Assembly (NCBI RefSeq): GCF_026262505.1
Contig: NW_026529167.1
Span: forward strand, 1 to 45,024
From: Trichomonas vaginalis G3
Taxonomy: Eukaryota > Parabasalia > Trichomonadida > Trichomonadidae
Length of the DNA stretch: 45,024 bases
Direction: 5' to 3'
Shown here: positions 1 to 10,151 of the stretch, one piece after another
Layout of the letters: each line of letters begins with the position of its first letter
Numbering within the stretch: the first letter of the stretch is position 1
Position numbers and translations under genes: made by a program
The notes under the pieces: generated by a model
The model's input: the letters and a program-made list of their open reading frames with translations, nothing else
What the model was told of the DNA's origin: nothing
Databases searched by the model: none

Positions 1-259
1 TGAGGACGAGCCAGCCGTTGATTTTTGTAGAGCACTCAAAATAGTATAACTTTGTCCGGACAAGTAAGGGTCTATCGTCGCTACAGAAAAGTTACAGGCG
101 TTCCAAGGAAGTATACTTTGAGAAGCCTTTTTCCCCTTATAGAATGAGATAGGACGGTTATTTTACAAAACTGACAACACTTTGACCGAGTAGTTTTTTG
201 TGCTGAACAAAAAGTGTCATATAAACATCTGTCAAAACCGCTTTTTAACTTCACTTAAA
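1..259. other. Left subterminal region of Maverick copy A, non-coding
   Basis: No gene is seen before the ATG at 260. The stretch is matched in inverted orientation at about 39937-40200 in copy B, including the shared string ACTTTGTCCGGACAA, which has a TCCGGA palindrome at its core. It probably holds the subterminal part of the element end and the promoter of the first gene. Its outer limit cannot be placed because the window starts inside it. Confidence 0.6.
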
Positions 260-3200
260 ATGCCACGTAAGCTACGTAAGAATATACGTAAGAGGAAGAG
301 AGCATTGAAACATCCAATAGTAAAAACTGACACCACAACAACAGTTGCAACAACAAATGATGAATGACCCCACTATGTTGCAACAAATGTCAAGCAACCC
401 TATGCTTTTAAACCGAGTTATTGGTGCACAGAGTGGGGGTTTAAGAGCGGCACTTTTAGCGAAAATGGCAGGCTATGGTGGAGCTGCAGACGGAACAGCT
501 TATAACCCTCAAAGTCAAATGAATTTGAGTTCACTCAAAAATCAAATAACAGATGTCAAAAAGTCAAACATAGACATACAGAAACAAATAAGTGAAAACG
601 AAAAGAAACTAGAATATGACAGACACACAAAGAAACTCAATGAGTTAAACGTAGAGAAAAAGAAGAAAGAAGAACAACTGAAGAACTAAGTACAGAGGAA
701 TATGCGAAAAAAGTGTCAGAAAAAGCAGCAGAAGTAGCAAAAATGGAACAAGATGTTATAAATTTGAAAAAACCATACTACTCAATATAAATACTGAAAG
801 ATGAAGAGATAAAACAAAAAGCCATGAAGACATATATGGATAGCGATGAGTATAAAAAAGAAGTTGAAGCAAATGTAAAGGCAGAAAACTTTTACAGTTG
901 CAAAACCAAACCGTACAGTATGAAAACTTAGCACAAGAAAGTAAAAATAACGACGCAGCCATGCAAAAGGCAATGAAAAGCGCAGAATATATAAAAGCTA
1001 ATAATGACTGGTTAAATGCCCCAAGCCAACGCTAAAGCACCCAACTTATAGGGTCAATAAGGACAAAAATACAAGCGGATGAAGACAGTTCAAATGAAGC
1101 TTTAATGAATGCTGACTTTAAGAATGCCTTCGAAGCTCTTCATAGTAAGGTGAAACTAGTGAACGACTTCTCATCTGGAAAGAAACTGAAGTCTGAAGGT
1201 TTCGACAAAGAGTTAAGAGAAGTAGCACAAATATGACGAAAAATAACAGATGCAGCAACGAGACAGGCAGTTCAAAGTGCCTATGACGCCGTTAGAGCAA
1301 CTGTTGTGGAAAGTCAAGAAAAAGAGTTACAACAGACCAAAACAGACCTAGTAAATGCTTTCTTAAAAACGAAAAGTCAGGTAGGACATTATGCTGCAGA
1401 TGGAACATATGTGCCAGCTGGTGGAACTTATATACCACCAAACCCTCCAAGAGAAGCACCTGCACCAGGACTACCTAAAACATTTACATCGTCACATGGA
1501 CACAGACACAGGCATGCACCAAAACCAACACAACAACCAACAGTTCAAAATCCAGCACCACAACAACAACCAAAACCAACAGTTCAAAATCCAGTACAGC
1601 AACCAACAGTTCAAAACCCTGCACAGCAACCAACAGTTCAAAATCCAGCACAACAACCAACAGTTCAAAACCCTGCACAACAACAACCACAACCAGCACA
1701 GCAACCAACAGTTCAAAACCCTGCACAACAACCAACACAAACAGAGCAAGGACATAAAAGAAGTAGAGAAAAAGGAAACCAAGAATTCTTAAAAATGCTT
1801 AAGGAAGATTATGGTTACCCAGATACTCTTGACTTTAGTGACAGATATAAAGAAGCTATTAGAAAGTTCAAGGAAGGAAATACTGACCCGAACCTATTTA
1901 GCTTTATGGTTCAGCATAAAATCGGATATAATCTCAAACCTGGAAAATACAAGCTCGCAAAGGGATATGATTTAATAGCATATCATCCAAATGACATGGA
2001 TGAATTTACTCCGAGATATTTGGTGTCAGAGCTAAATGATAATTCAACTCTCTTCATGAAACGCGTAAAAAATAGAGACGGAACGAAAGAAGAAAGGTTT
2101 ATGAGTCCGGATGACTTAGATAGGGAACTTGTTAAAAACGGTCTCGGAATATATGAAATGCCAGCAGATGAGGTACAAGAAACTCCACAGGAAGAAGTTC
2201 AGATACAACCAGACATGGAAGAAATAGTTCAGCAACAACAGCTAGAAGAGCCTGAAGGAAACGAACAAGTCCCTCCTTTGGAAACTAACTTCACAGAACT
2301 AGATGAAGATTTGGAACAGCCGAAAAATCTTGACCCTCAACAAGTGTATGCGGAGAATATGGAATCTTTCCAAGAGTCTAAGAAAAATTCGGCCGACATA
2401 GTAGAAGAATATCGAAAAATGTTCGCCGACATACAAAAGACTCCAACATCAGATGAAAATATTCAGCATAGAATGGAAGTACTGAAAGAAAATGTACGCA
2501 AATACAATAATCCTTTTTACTTACGACCATATAACGTTCAATCTTTGGCTGAACTCGGTGAAAATAAAAGGTTAAATTTCAACAAAACATATAGAAATGA
2601 AACATTGTTTAAAGTTCATTCAGAACCTAACCAATATGGAAACAAACCTACTTTTGTTTCTGCAGACTATGGAACTACAATGAGATGGGGTCATAAAGCT
2701 AATCCGGATAGGTGGTTCATAAACTTACAACCTCAATTCCAAGAAGTTGTAGACGCAATGGAAGTGAATGGTGAACCAGATATAGCTGATATTTTCAGCG
2801 CGGCTTTAATGCCATTGAAAGATATGAAACATGCAGATATTTTGGACCAGTATGAAATGAACATGGCTGAAGGAAATATAACACCTGACGTTCTAGAACA
2901 TTTATCTCAAAGAACTACACAGAACCATAGAGATGGTATATTTGGTGAAGAGTTTAGAAAGAAAGTTAGGGAGAGAGAAGGAAGAGAACCTATTGTACAT
3001 GACCTTGCAAACGAAAGTTTGCAAAATGTCATAAAAACTTACTTTGCAGACAATGAACTGAGAAGGGATGAATATTTAAGAAAACTCAAATGGACAGTAC
3101 CAAATGAAATGTTAGTATTGAAAAACATGTTCCTTGACAAAATAAAACCAACTACAGAAATAAATGACGCAAGACTGAAACATTGGGTAAAAGCTTTCCC

Positions 3201-3669
3201 ATTCACAAAAGATATTATTGGTAACATGGAAAGAAAACCAGAATGGCTACAAAAACATATATTTGGAAACGAGCTTATTCCATATGGACAAGCTCTGTTT
3301 GAAGAGCTTGAACCGGAAACTCAGGAAAGAGTCATGCAAACAATAAGCGAAGACTCAAATACAAACTATGACAAAATCTTTCTAGGATATAGGTTACCTG
3401 AGATGGGCGACCAGAGCCCAAAGGCAAAAAGGACATGGGAAATTTACAACATACTAGGTGAACATGAGGCAAAGATGCAACAACTTGAAGCAGAGGGCAA
3501 GTTACCAAAAGCGACACCAAAGAAGAAGAGAAGAGTAGAACAAAGTGAAAGTAGTGAAGAAGTAACTTCATCTAGTGAAAGTAGTGGCAATGAAGGAAAA
3601 AGAAGAGTTAAAAACTCAGTCAGGAAGAAAGTAAAGCTTGGTCCGAGTGGGTTCTATTATGATATATAA
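260..3669 (+). pseudogene. Maverick structural-type gene: basic N-terminus, coiled coil, PQ-rich repeat, conserved C-terminal domain (broken)
   Basis: I do not recognise the family by name. From the 5' end there is a very basic start (MPRKLRKNIRKRKR), then Gln/Met-rich and charged coiled-coil sequence. Next comes a run of PQQPTVQNPA-type repeats at about 1530-1740. A long conserved region with many aromatic residues follows to the end, with an acidic/serine stretch and a basic tail ending GPSGFYYDI. The last 787 codons (1306-3669) are open. It is directly upstream of the capsid-like gene and is matched in copy B, so a virion or core protein is a reasonable inference; the basic N-terminus suggests DNA contact. 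The gene is broken, with about three breaks in its first third. Whether it was originally one gene or two cannot be settled here. Confidence 0.6.
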
Positions 3670-3701
3670 ATCCAACTATTCTATATTTTTACCCATATGA
3701 A

Positions 3702-5307
3702 ATGTACGCCGCTCAGAATATAACGTCAACAGTTTTGGATGCCATGAACGGAAATGTTTCCGAATGGTATAACGAATGCGACAATGCCATTAGAAGGTCA
3801 GAAATAGTTCCTGGAACTTACGAATATACAACTGCTGTTTCTTATGGAAACGTAGGTGAGTTTGGAGAAGGTTCTTCAACAACAGTAGATATTGCTTGCG
3901 ACAGGTTTCACATTATTTCTATTGACAACTCATTCTTATACGTGGAACAAGACATTGAAATAAAACCTTCTGCCAAGTTGTCTGACAAGAAAGGTTGCAA
4001 TGGAATTTTCTATGTCGGATACCAATATGCTCCAGAAGTTTTTATGGGATATAAGATATATTCTAACTCTGACTTAGTTCAAACAGTAACATGGGCAAAC
4101 TATGAATGGTTCGCTTTGAGAAACTCAGTACAACCACAAGCTAGAGAACAAACAGACCAATATGCAACTATTGAGAAAATAAGAAGACTTGACCCTAACG
4201 TTCCAGGAGTTTATGTTAACCTTTCTGGACAAACTGCAGCAGCAGTAACCAAAGTAAAACTGAAACTTAGAGTTCCTTTGTCATCTTCCTCATCTTCAGG
4301 TTTTTAAGATACTTGCCAAACTGGGCAGGAAAAATTTCTATCGAACTTACTCCAAGCAAAAATAACTTAGTCATTGCACCAACACAAGACCCATTCAGCA
4401 TTACTGTAGCTGGAACTGTGGAGCCAAGTTCTGTGACTTTTGCAAAGACAAAGTTGACTTAGACTTTGGTTTCTCAAACCTCAACACTGAAGTAAACTAT
4501 TATTTCAATGCTGCTGGAGATGCTTGGGACCCAGTTAAGTTCACATGCGAACAGTTTGAATGCAAGAGAATAGAAAGCAGACTTGCCGTTTATATGTTGG
4601 ACCCAGATATTTCAAATGCTTTAGCTGCCAAATATATTGCAGTTCCACTTATGTTCCCTATACACCAAATATCTGTCAAAGACCTTGCAGGTGAAGTTGG
4701 AAACCAAAATCCAGGAGCCGCAGGTGCAAGAACAGATATTGCTTTAACAACTGCAATGAAACATGCAGATACTATGTTTGTACTGTTCAGACGAACTATA
4801 AATGACTATTCTTGTTTCTACAACCCTGGTATTAAATATCATATAAACATAGATGGCAAATATTATCCAAGAGAAGAATATTCTACAGTTGAGGATATGA
4901 GGTCATACAACTTGACATTAGATGCTATGAACTTTAACAACAACTTCACAACAACCATTAACCCTGAAATGCAAAGTTCTATTATGCCATATGTGAAAGT
5001 ATGGACTCATACAGGAGGTCAAAAAACTCAATATACAAATGGAGACCGTTCAAACTTTTGGCTTGGCATTCCATTTGCTGACTCAGAAGACTTTATGGGT
5101 GGTATTTCAACTGTTGGTACAGTTCAAATACAATATACTGGTGACAGAGACGGTCCAGATGAATTGAAAGCAAAGAAGTTTACAAAACCAATAGCACTTT
5201 TCACGGAAGATGCTCTTTTGAAGATTCGTTCGATGAAACCTGCTGGGGCTCCTCAGATTGGCATAACGACAGCTTCCATCGAGCAGATTTTGGCAGCAGG
5301 TCAGTAA
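3702..5307 (+). pseudogene. Major capsid protein-like gene of the Maverick (broken)
   Basis: The gene spans about 535 codons, the size expected of a double jelly-roll major capsid protein in Mavericks/Polintons. The translated segments are beta-rich, with many Asn, Thr and aromatic residues, and no other enzymatic motif. It lies just downstream of the structural-type gene and in the same block as the penton-like gene and packaging ATPase, a typical morphogenesis cluster. The decayed gene at 29496-31300 has recognisably related segments (for example KLKLRVPLS here against KLRLRIPVR there), so this is a family conserved between Maverick lineages. The ATG at 3702 follows a TTTTTACCC motif. It is broken, with about one break. 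The capsid identity rests on size, composition and context and needs a structure-based search. Confidence 0.6.
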
Positions 5308-5620
5308 GTTGTTCTTGAACTGACTTCTCTCCGTCAAATATTGACAGTACGCCAGTTTTGACATAATATTGTATTATAAACTTTCCTTTAGTAATATCGG
5401 TCAGTTTTGAAGTTATATTTTTGTCTGCTTCAAGAACTTTCACCATTTCAGTTATACCAACTTTCTTTGCTTTATGAAAATATTTTGGTTCAGCAAATAT
5501 TGCTATTCTATAACATTTTCCATTGTTTGTGTAAAGAACTATTCTGTCAATGTATTTGTATTGTTTGTGAGTATAAACTTTGTTCTGCTTCAATTCAATA
5601 AGATATCCGAATACGTCCAT
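5201..5620 (-). CDS. Small Maverick protein of unknown function, 139 aa
   Basis: Open from ATG at 5620, on the opposite strand to its neighbours. It overlaps the 3' end of the capsid-like gene tail to tail by about 107 bp. The sequence is Lys/Tyr-rich and starts MDVFGYLIELKQNKVY. It looks like a compact alpha/beta fold, followed by an acidic, Ser/Gln-rich tail. A copy lies in Maverick copy B (about 34573-34990, plus strand), so the frame is conserved between copies and is not a shadow. It is divergently paired with the gene at 5639 across only 18 bp. I recognise no family. A small accessory or regulatory role is possible, but nothing in the sequence proves it. It looks whole in this copy. Confidence 0.7.
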   Translation of the reverse strand: MDVFGYLIELKQNKVYTHKQYKYIDRIVLYTNNGKCYRIAIFAEPKYFHKAKKVGITEMVKVLEADKNITSKLTDITKGKFIIQYYVKTGVLSIFDGEKSVQEQLTDLLPKSARWKLSLCQSEEPQQVSSNESSKEHLP

Positions 5621-5638
5621 CTTTTTATTCTAAGTAAA
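5621..5638. promoter_or_regulatory. 18-bp bidirectional start region
   Basis: Only 18 bp (CTTTTTATTCTAAGTAAA) separate the ATG of the minus gene ending at 5620 from the ATG at 5639. The plus direction shows the TTTTTAT motif seen before most genes of this element. Both transcripts must start within, or inside, the opposite gene, so 5' leaders are tiny or overlapping. Confidence 0.55.
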
Positions 5639-6142
5639 ATGTCATTTCCGAAAAATAGAAGCGTAAGTGTTTCAAAAGGTTTAATGGCGGTGGCAGATGT
5701 GAAGTTAAATTCACCAACTCAAACAAACAGTCAAAGTGTTATTGTCAATGTCAAAGACAGAGATGTTGAAGTGGGGAAACCATACGAAGACGAAGATGGT
5801 ATAACAATTGTTCCTGTAAAAGAACCAACATATCCTGAAGTTAGCAGAGACTTAAGTTCTGTTGCAGATATTCGAAACGACTACCAACAACTGAAAGACA
5901 AACTTCAAACTCAGGAGAAGATTTGTCAAGCTTTAAGTATAATGTTAAACTTGGTCGAACACAACCCTGTAAAAGTGAACTCATATGTCATTGCACCTCA
6001 TGAAGTTTTGAAAGAACTATTGAAACTTTTGACAGAGGCAGACGATATAAACATCAAAGAAATAGAACCCGACATTAGTTGCTGTGGTGTTTCATATAAT
6101 GTCATTGACAAGATATACGTTATAAAGGAGGTGAAACGTTGA
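5639..6142 (+). CDS. Maverick protein of unknown function, 167 aa, with central coiled coil
   Basis: The frame is open further upstream, but the ATG at 5639 (MSFPKNRSVSVSKG) is preferred. It directly follows the 18-bp shared start region, and upstream sequence in this frame looks non-coding and overlaps the minus-strand gene. The N-terminal third is basic then polar. The middle (around residues 80-115) predicts a coiled coil. The C-terminal part carries two adjacent cysteines (SCCGVSY). It is conserved in copy B at about 34050-34560. It sits between the capsid-like and penton-like genes, so a minor virion protein is plausible but unproven. It looks whole. Confidence 0.65.
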   Translation: MSFPKNRSVSVSKGLMAVADVKLNSPTQTNSQSVIVNVKDRDVEVGKPYEDEDGITIVPVKEPTYPEVSRDLSSVADIRNDYQQLKDKLQTQEKICQALSIMLNLVEHNPVKVNSYVIAPHEVLKELLKLLTEADDINIKEIEPDISCCGVSYNVIDKIYVIKEVKR

Positions 6143-6220
6143 ACTTAAAATATAGTTTCCCAGACGTTATAAAAATATTTGACGACCACAACATTTCATT
6201 AAAATTTATTTGCTAAGTAA

Positions 6221-7045
6221 ATGGCAGAAGACATAATGGTTTATACTATTACGACTAAAAACCCTGAGTCATATAATTCTATAACAACAAACTTACAAAG
6301 TCCTCAAGGACGATATTGTAAACTAACCTTAAACACAATGACGACTAAAGCCTGTTTTGCTCTTTTGACACCAGAAGACTTTATTGTTGTGAATGGTAAA
6401 AAATACTCCTTTGAAGATACTTACTCAGATATACCACCAACAGGTTTTGTTGACTTATTTAATACTTTAAGTACGGGTGTAACATGTGCTGCAACTAGAG
6501 CAGGTTTCATTATGTTTGGATGTCCGACTGAGTTTACTATAAACGATATGAGCTATAATACAAAACTTATTTCTGGTTTTTACTACCAACAGTTTCCTAT
6601 AACAGGAAAAGGTGTCATACAAGGAATGTCTATTCCATTGACATTAAGCACACCAATCTTATATATTGTTTCAAACTTAGGTTCAAAGTGTTATTCGAAT
6701 GTCGACAGAAACTATTATGACCAAAAGATACTTATGCGTATAAACAATACTTTCTCTGCTGGTTTGCCTATTGTTCATTCGAATGCAGAATTTTCAACCT
6801 TAGTGAACTCAAACACTTTGGCAAGTATAACGTTGACATTAGTTGACGCAAACTTTGTTCCTGTAAAACTTTTATGTCCTATGTATTTGTCAATGACGGC
6901 AGAAAGTTTCGAATTGGAAGATGCAACTGGTGAAAGTATTGTATTACAAGAACAACTTCAACAACAAATAGCTCAAGAACAACAAATGCAACAAATGGAA
7001 CAAATGGAAAAAATGGAACAAATGGAACAACAAAGTCAAGAATAA
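6221..7045 (+). CDS. Penton-like / minor capsid candidate, 274 aa
   Basis: Open from ATG at 6221, which follows TTTATTTGCTAAGTAA. The first 230 residues are beta-rich with few charged residues. Near the end of this part is a strand pattern, ITLTLVDANFVPVKLLC, that resembles the last strands of single jelly-roll minor capsid (penton) proteins of Polintons. The C-terminus is a low-complexity Gln/Met/Glu tail (QQMEQMEKMEQ-type repeats) that probably forms a coil. It lies between the capsid-like gene and the helicase, and a broken copy is present at about 33190-33980. The penton assignment is inferred from length, predicted fold and position; no motif proves it. It looks whole. Confidence 0.5.
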   Translation: MAEDIMVYTITTKNPESYNSITTNLQSPQGRYCKLTLNTMTTKACFALLTPEDFIVVNGKKYSFEDTYSDIPPTGFVDLFNTLSTGVTCAATRAGFIMFGCPTEFTINDMSYNTKLISGFYYQQFPITGKGVIQGMSIPLTLSTPILYIVSNLGSKCYSNVDRNYYDQKILMRINNTFSAGLPIVHSNAEFSTLVNSNTLASITLTLVDANFVPVKLLCPMYLSMTAESFELEDATGESIVLQEQLQQQIAQEQQMQQMEQMEKMEQMEQQSQE

Positions 7046-7076
7046 AAAAATAATATTTTTTTTTATTTTTATAAAA

Positions 7077-8312
7077 ATGTACAGAATAGATGTTTCAGAT
7101 TTTTATGACTTCCAAGCATTCAGAAATATGTGTCCATTTCGAGACTATAACAAAGCAGTCGAGAATTTGAAACGTTTAGTCATTTATGTTGACTCTGCCC
7201 CAGAATGTTATGTCATGAAAGAATGGGATGTTGTCTTTAACAAACCAAGAGCAACAATAGTGTCTGAACAAGAATGTAGACAGAAACTTAAGAAAATAAA
7301 AGTCGTACAAGTTGGCATGAAGATGTTAGATGCTTGGGATATCTTATTGTCAAAGTTAGAAGATTTTTCAGTTCGAGGTATAAAGTTCTATACACCTTCT
7401 CCAAACTTCTATTCTATCTTCACTGGATATAAATACGAACAAGTAGAATGGAAAGAAAATATTATAGAAGCTTGGTTAGACCATGTCAAAGAAATTATAT
7501 GCAATGGAAACGAAAAGGTTTATGAGTATATCTTATGTTGGTTTGCAAACATCTTACAACATCCAAGTGCTAAAAATGAAACTGCTCTCATTATAATTGG
7601 AAAACAAGGAACAGGTAAGAATACTTTCTTTACAGATATTTTGTGCAAACTGTTAGAAGGTTATTCGAATCCGAATATGACAAACTTAGAAAACATCTGC
7701 GGTAAATTTAACTCCTCAATAGAGAATATGAAACTTATAGTTTGCAATGAACTTCAAAGTATAGATACAACAAAAGTTTTGAACTCAGATGCTTTGAAGA
7801 GTCTTATAACAGACAAAGTTGGAGTTGTTGAAAGAAAGTATAAAGACCAAAGAGTTTGTGAAAATGTTGCAAACTTCATTATGGTTTCAAACAATGCTGT
7901 TCCGATGAAGTTAGAAAGTTCTGACAGAAGATATGTAGTTGTCAGAACGTCAGATTCTCATATGCAAGATACAGAATATTTTGACGACTTAGCAGAAACT
8001 TTGACATCTGACTTTTACAACCACTTGTTCTCATATTTCATGACATTAGATATTTCTAAGTTCAATCCAAGACAAATTCCACATACCGAAGAGAGACAAA
8101 CATTGTTAGAAGCAAACAAGAGTGTTTATGAACTGTTCGTAGATGAAACTGACTTTGTGTCATTAGATGAAAGGTCTTTATATGATGAATATAAACAATA
8201 TTGTCAAGAATATGGTTATATGGCAGCTTCTAAACGTACATTCTTGGCAAATGTCAAAAGTCTTTTAGATGTTCAGAATGGTGTATATACAAAGAAAATT
8301 TTTTCTGAGTAA
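7077..8312 (+). CDS. Superfamily 3 helicase (D5-like) of the Maverick, 411 aa
   Basis: A DNA-dependent ATPase of the SF3/D5 type, which would unwind the element's DNA during replication. Visible motifs in order are: Walker A GKQGTGKNTF (about residues 175-184), a Walker B-like segment LIVCNEL (about 220-226), and motif C FIMVSNN (267-273) followed by SSDRRYVVV, the expected arginine-finger region. The N-terminal 150 residues contain a conserved Tyr/Trp-rich region and no evident primase motif. The C-terminus resembles a small winged-helix tail. The ATG at 7077 follows a T-rich tract and TTTTTAT. The first half has a broken copy in Maverick copy B, where homology stops inside this gene. It looks whole here. 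Confidence 0.85.
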   Translation: MYRIDVSDFYDFQAFRNMCPFRDYNKAVENLKRLVIYVDSAPECYVMKEWDVVFNKPRATIVSEQECRQKLKKIKVVQVGMKMLDAWDILLSKLEDFSVRGIKFYTPSPNFYSIFTGYKYEQVEWKENIIEAWLDHVKEIICNGNEKVYEYILCWFANILQHPSAKNETALIIIGKQGTGKNTFFTDILCKLLEGYSNPNMTNLENICGKFNSSIENMKLIVCNELQSIDTTKVLNSDALKSLITDKVGVVERKYKDQRVCENVANFIMVSNNAVPMKLESSDRRYVVVRTSDSHMQDTEYFDDLAETLTSDFYNHLFSYFMTLDISKFNPRQIPHTEERQTLLEANKSVYELFVDETDFVSLDERSLYDEYKQYCQEYGYMAASKRTFLANVKSLLDVQNGVYTKKIFSE

Positions 8313-8349
8313 ATTTTTAAAAAAAATATTTTTTTATCCGATAGAAAAG

Positions 8350-8769
8350 ATGACGAAATATATTTCAGTAAACAAGTACATGTCAGGACTTAAAGAAGAA
8401 CTAGACCCATTCACATATTTGAATGTTTACTTCTACCATTTTGAAAAGTCTTCATTCAGCAAAGTTTGGAACATCGAACCAGTTAAGTTTGCTATTGTGA
8501 CTAAAAACGGTGCGAAATTTGAAGACTTAGACATAGAAGGTTTGTTAACAGTCAAAGAAAGTTTTGACAGAAGGTTCTCAAACCTTAAAGAAGGCAAAGC
8601 ATACAAACTTGTTATACCTTATGAACCAAAGAAGACAGACGATTATGAATATTATGAGTCTAAAGTTGTAGAAGTTCAAGGTAAATTGGGTAAAAAGATT
8701 TTAGAGTCTAAGCCAGTGTTTACTCCTAAAGAGGAGAAGAACATTGACATTGACCCAGAAATGTTCTAA
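8350..8769 (+). CDS. Maverick protein of unknown function, 139 aa
   Basis: The frame is open from 8269, but the ATG at 8350 (MTKYISVNKYMSG) is preferred. It follows TTTTTTATCCGATAGAAAAG, the same motif and spacing seen at other starts, and the upstream part overlaps the helicase gene in another frame. The product is Lys/Glu/Tyr-rich, looks beta-containing, and has an acidic end (NIDIDPEMF). It sits directly downstream of the helicase and upstream of the packaging ATPase, which would fit a small DNA-binding or replication accessory role. No recognisable motif supports a firm call. It looks whole. Confidence 0.55.
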   Translation: MTKYISVNKYMSGLKEELDPFTYLNVYFYHFEKSSFSKVWNIEPVKFAIVTKNGAKFEDLDIEGLLTVKESFDRRFSNLKEGKAYKLVIPYEPKKTDDYEYYESKVVEVQGKLGKKILESKPVFTPKEEKNIDIDPEMF

Positions 8770-8786
8770 AAATAAAATTTTATTTT

Positions 8787-9088
8787 TACATGTCAAATTT
8801 CTTTTTCTCTGGAACTGGTTCAGGTTCTTTCTTCTCTTCTTCTACTTTCTTTTCTTTCTTCTTCTTTTCTGGTGGAGTTATGTCAAATTTCTCAGAACCA
8901 TATTTATGTAAAAGTTCTTTGTCCTTTAATAGCTCATCTATTCTGTTTTCTATTTCATCTTCAAGAACAGCGCATGTGTCTTCTTTGCATTCTAAGAAGT
9001 TTTGTTGGACTTCATCTCTCCAATCGGCGTCATCTCTGTCAACAAGTCTGTCATTGACAAATTTTAAGACTGTCTTTGTAATGTTTTA
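8787..9088 (-). pseudogene. Lys/Glu-rich Maverick gene on minus strand, start not visible (probably broken)
   Basis: About 100 codons are open on the minus strand, ending PVPEKKKFDM and stop. The first two thirds look like ordinary folded or helical protein, with motifs such as DADWRDEVQQNFLE. The last third is a KKKKEKKVEEEKK-type charged tail. No usable ATG opens this frame, so the gene is probably broken. It fills the gap between the 139-aa gene and the ATPase, converges with the former, and is the only coding signal there. The overlapping plus-strand open frames are Ser/Phe-rich shadows of it. Confidence 0.45.
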
Positions 9089-9161
9089 TGGTTCTTGTCA
9101 TATTCCAGAAACAGAACTTTAGAACAAATTCACCTTTCTTGTTTACACTATGTAAGATTTT

Positions 9162-10136
9162 ATGGTCGACAGATGTTTTGCTGTCAAAAAGCTTGTCTCG
9201 AATATAGATGGCGAAATCGCTAGACATTTTCTAAAAGATAAAAATTTTAATTTTTCTAAAAATATGTTAGAAAAAAAGTTTGCTGACATTGACAAAAATT
9301 TTGAGAATGTTTTAAGCAAGAACAAGAGGACGTTAGAAAATGCTCAGATAAAGCCTATACATGACAAGTTCTTATTTGCTCAGAATGGTATAACAGGTCT
9401 AATTGCACCACCTGGGTCTGGTAAGACTTTCACTTATCTTAAAATGGCTGCACAACAACAAGAACTAGATGAGAAGAACCCATTCTATGAGTTAGTTGTT
9501 ATTTGTAGTACCTCTGGTCAATTTGACCAAACCGTCAATTCGTTCAAAGATATTATAAAGAAGTCTAAGTTAGTATGTATAAAAGACTCTGAGTTGTTAG
9601 ATTGGATAAAGAAGTACCAAAGAAGAGTTTTGAAGTATAATGCTATAAATGAGTATATAAATTCGAAGTTTAAAGACCCAAATGAGGAAATGCAGAGAAT
9701 ATTAGAGAAGAAACACTTCAGAAACAAACAGAAAGAGATAGAATACATTTCGAAGAAATTGCAATCTTACGATTGGAAGACTTACCCTCATAGATGTCTT
9801 CTTATCTTAGATGATTTCGCCTCTCATCCTTTGTTAAAGAACAGAGAACAAGACATGTGTCGAATTCTTAAGAAGCTCAGACACTTTAACATTTCAGTCG
9901 TAATATGTGTACAGACAGCCAAGAGTTTAAGTAAGGATGTTAAAAGAATACTGACTGACATTATACTTTTCCCCGGATTGTCCGAAGACGATTTCATGGA
10001 ACTTATGAAAGAGTCCATGGCAGGTAAGTTTGACAGACATGAACTATGGGAGAAGTACAAAGTCATACAAGACCCTCATACTTCTTTCAGAATTCATATC
10101 TACGCAAACAAAGTTCAAATTGTAAAAAGTCAATAA
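9162..10136 (+). CDS. FtsK/HerA-type packaging ATPase of the Maverick, 324 aa
   Basis: A P-loop ATPase of the A32/FtsK-HerA type found in Polintons and related viruses, thought to pump DNA into the particle. Walker A is APPGSGKT at residues 82-89, preceded by hydrophobic GLI. Walker B is LLILDDFASH with D217/D218. The downstream segment HFNISVVICVQTAKSLSKDV matches the sensor region of the family, where a Gln follows a hydrophobic strand. Length is normal for the family. The start at 9162 is the first ATG after GTAAGATTT. It is the last plus-strand gene of the block before the minus-strand accessory genes, with 15 bp separating their 3' ends. It looks whole. Confidence 0.85.
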   Translation: MVDRCFAVKKLVSNIDGEIARHFLKDKNFNFSKNMLEKKFADIDKNFENVLSKNKRTLENAQIKPIHDKFLFAQNGITGLIAPPGSGKTFTYLKMAAQQQELDEKNPFYELVVICSTSGQFDQTVNSFKDIIKKSKLVCIKDSELLDWIKKYQRRVLKYNAINEYINSKFKDPNEEMQRILEKKHFRNKQKEIEYISKKLQSYDWKTYPHRCLLILDDFASHPLLKNREQDMCRILKKLRHFNISVVICVQTAKSLSKDVKRILTDIILFPGLSEDDFMELMKESMAGKFDRHELWEKYKVIQDPHTSFRIHIYANKVQIVKSQ

Positions 10137-10151
10137 AAATAAATGGTTCAT

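Noticed and set aside
1391-1792. Overlapping Gln/His-rich and Val/Leu-rich open frames over the PQ repeat on both strands
   Set aside because: They are frame shadows of the repeated CAACAACCAACAGTTCAA-type DNA; only the PQ-rich frame continues into conserved protein.
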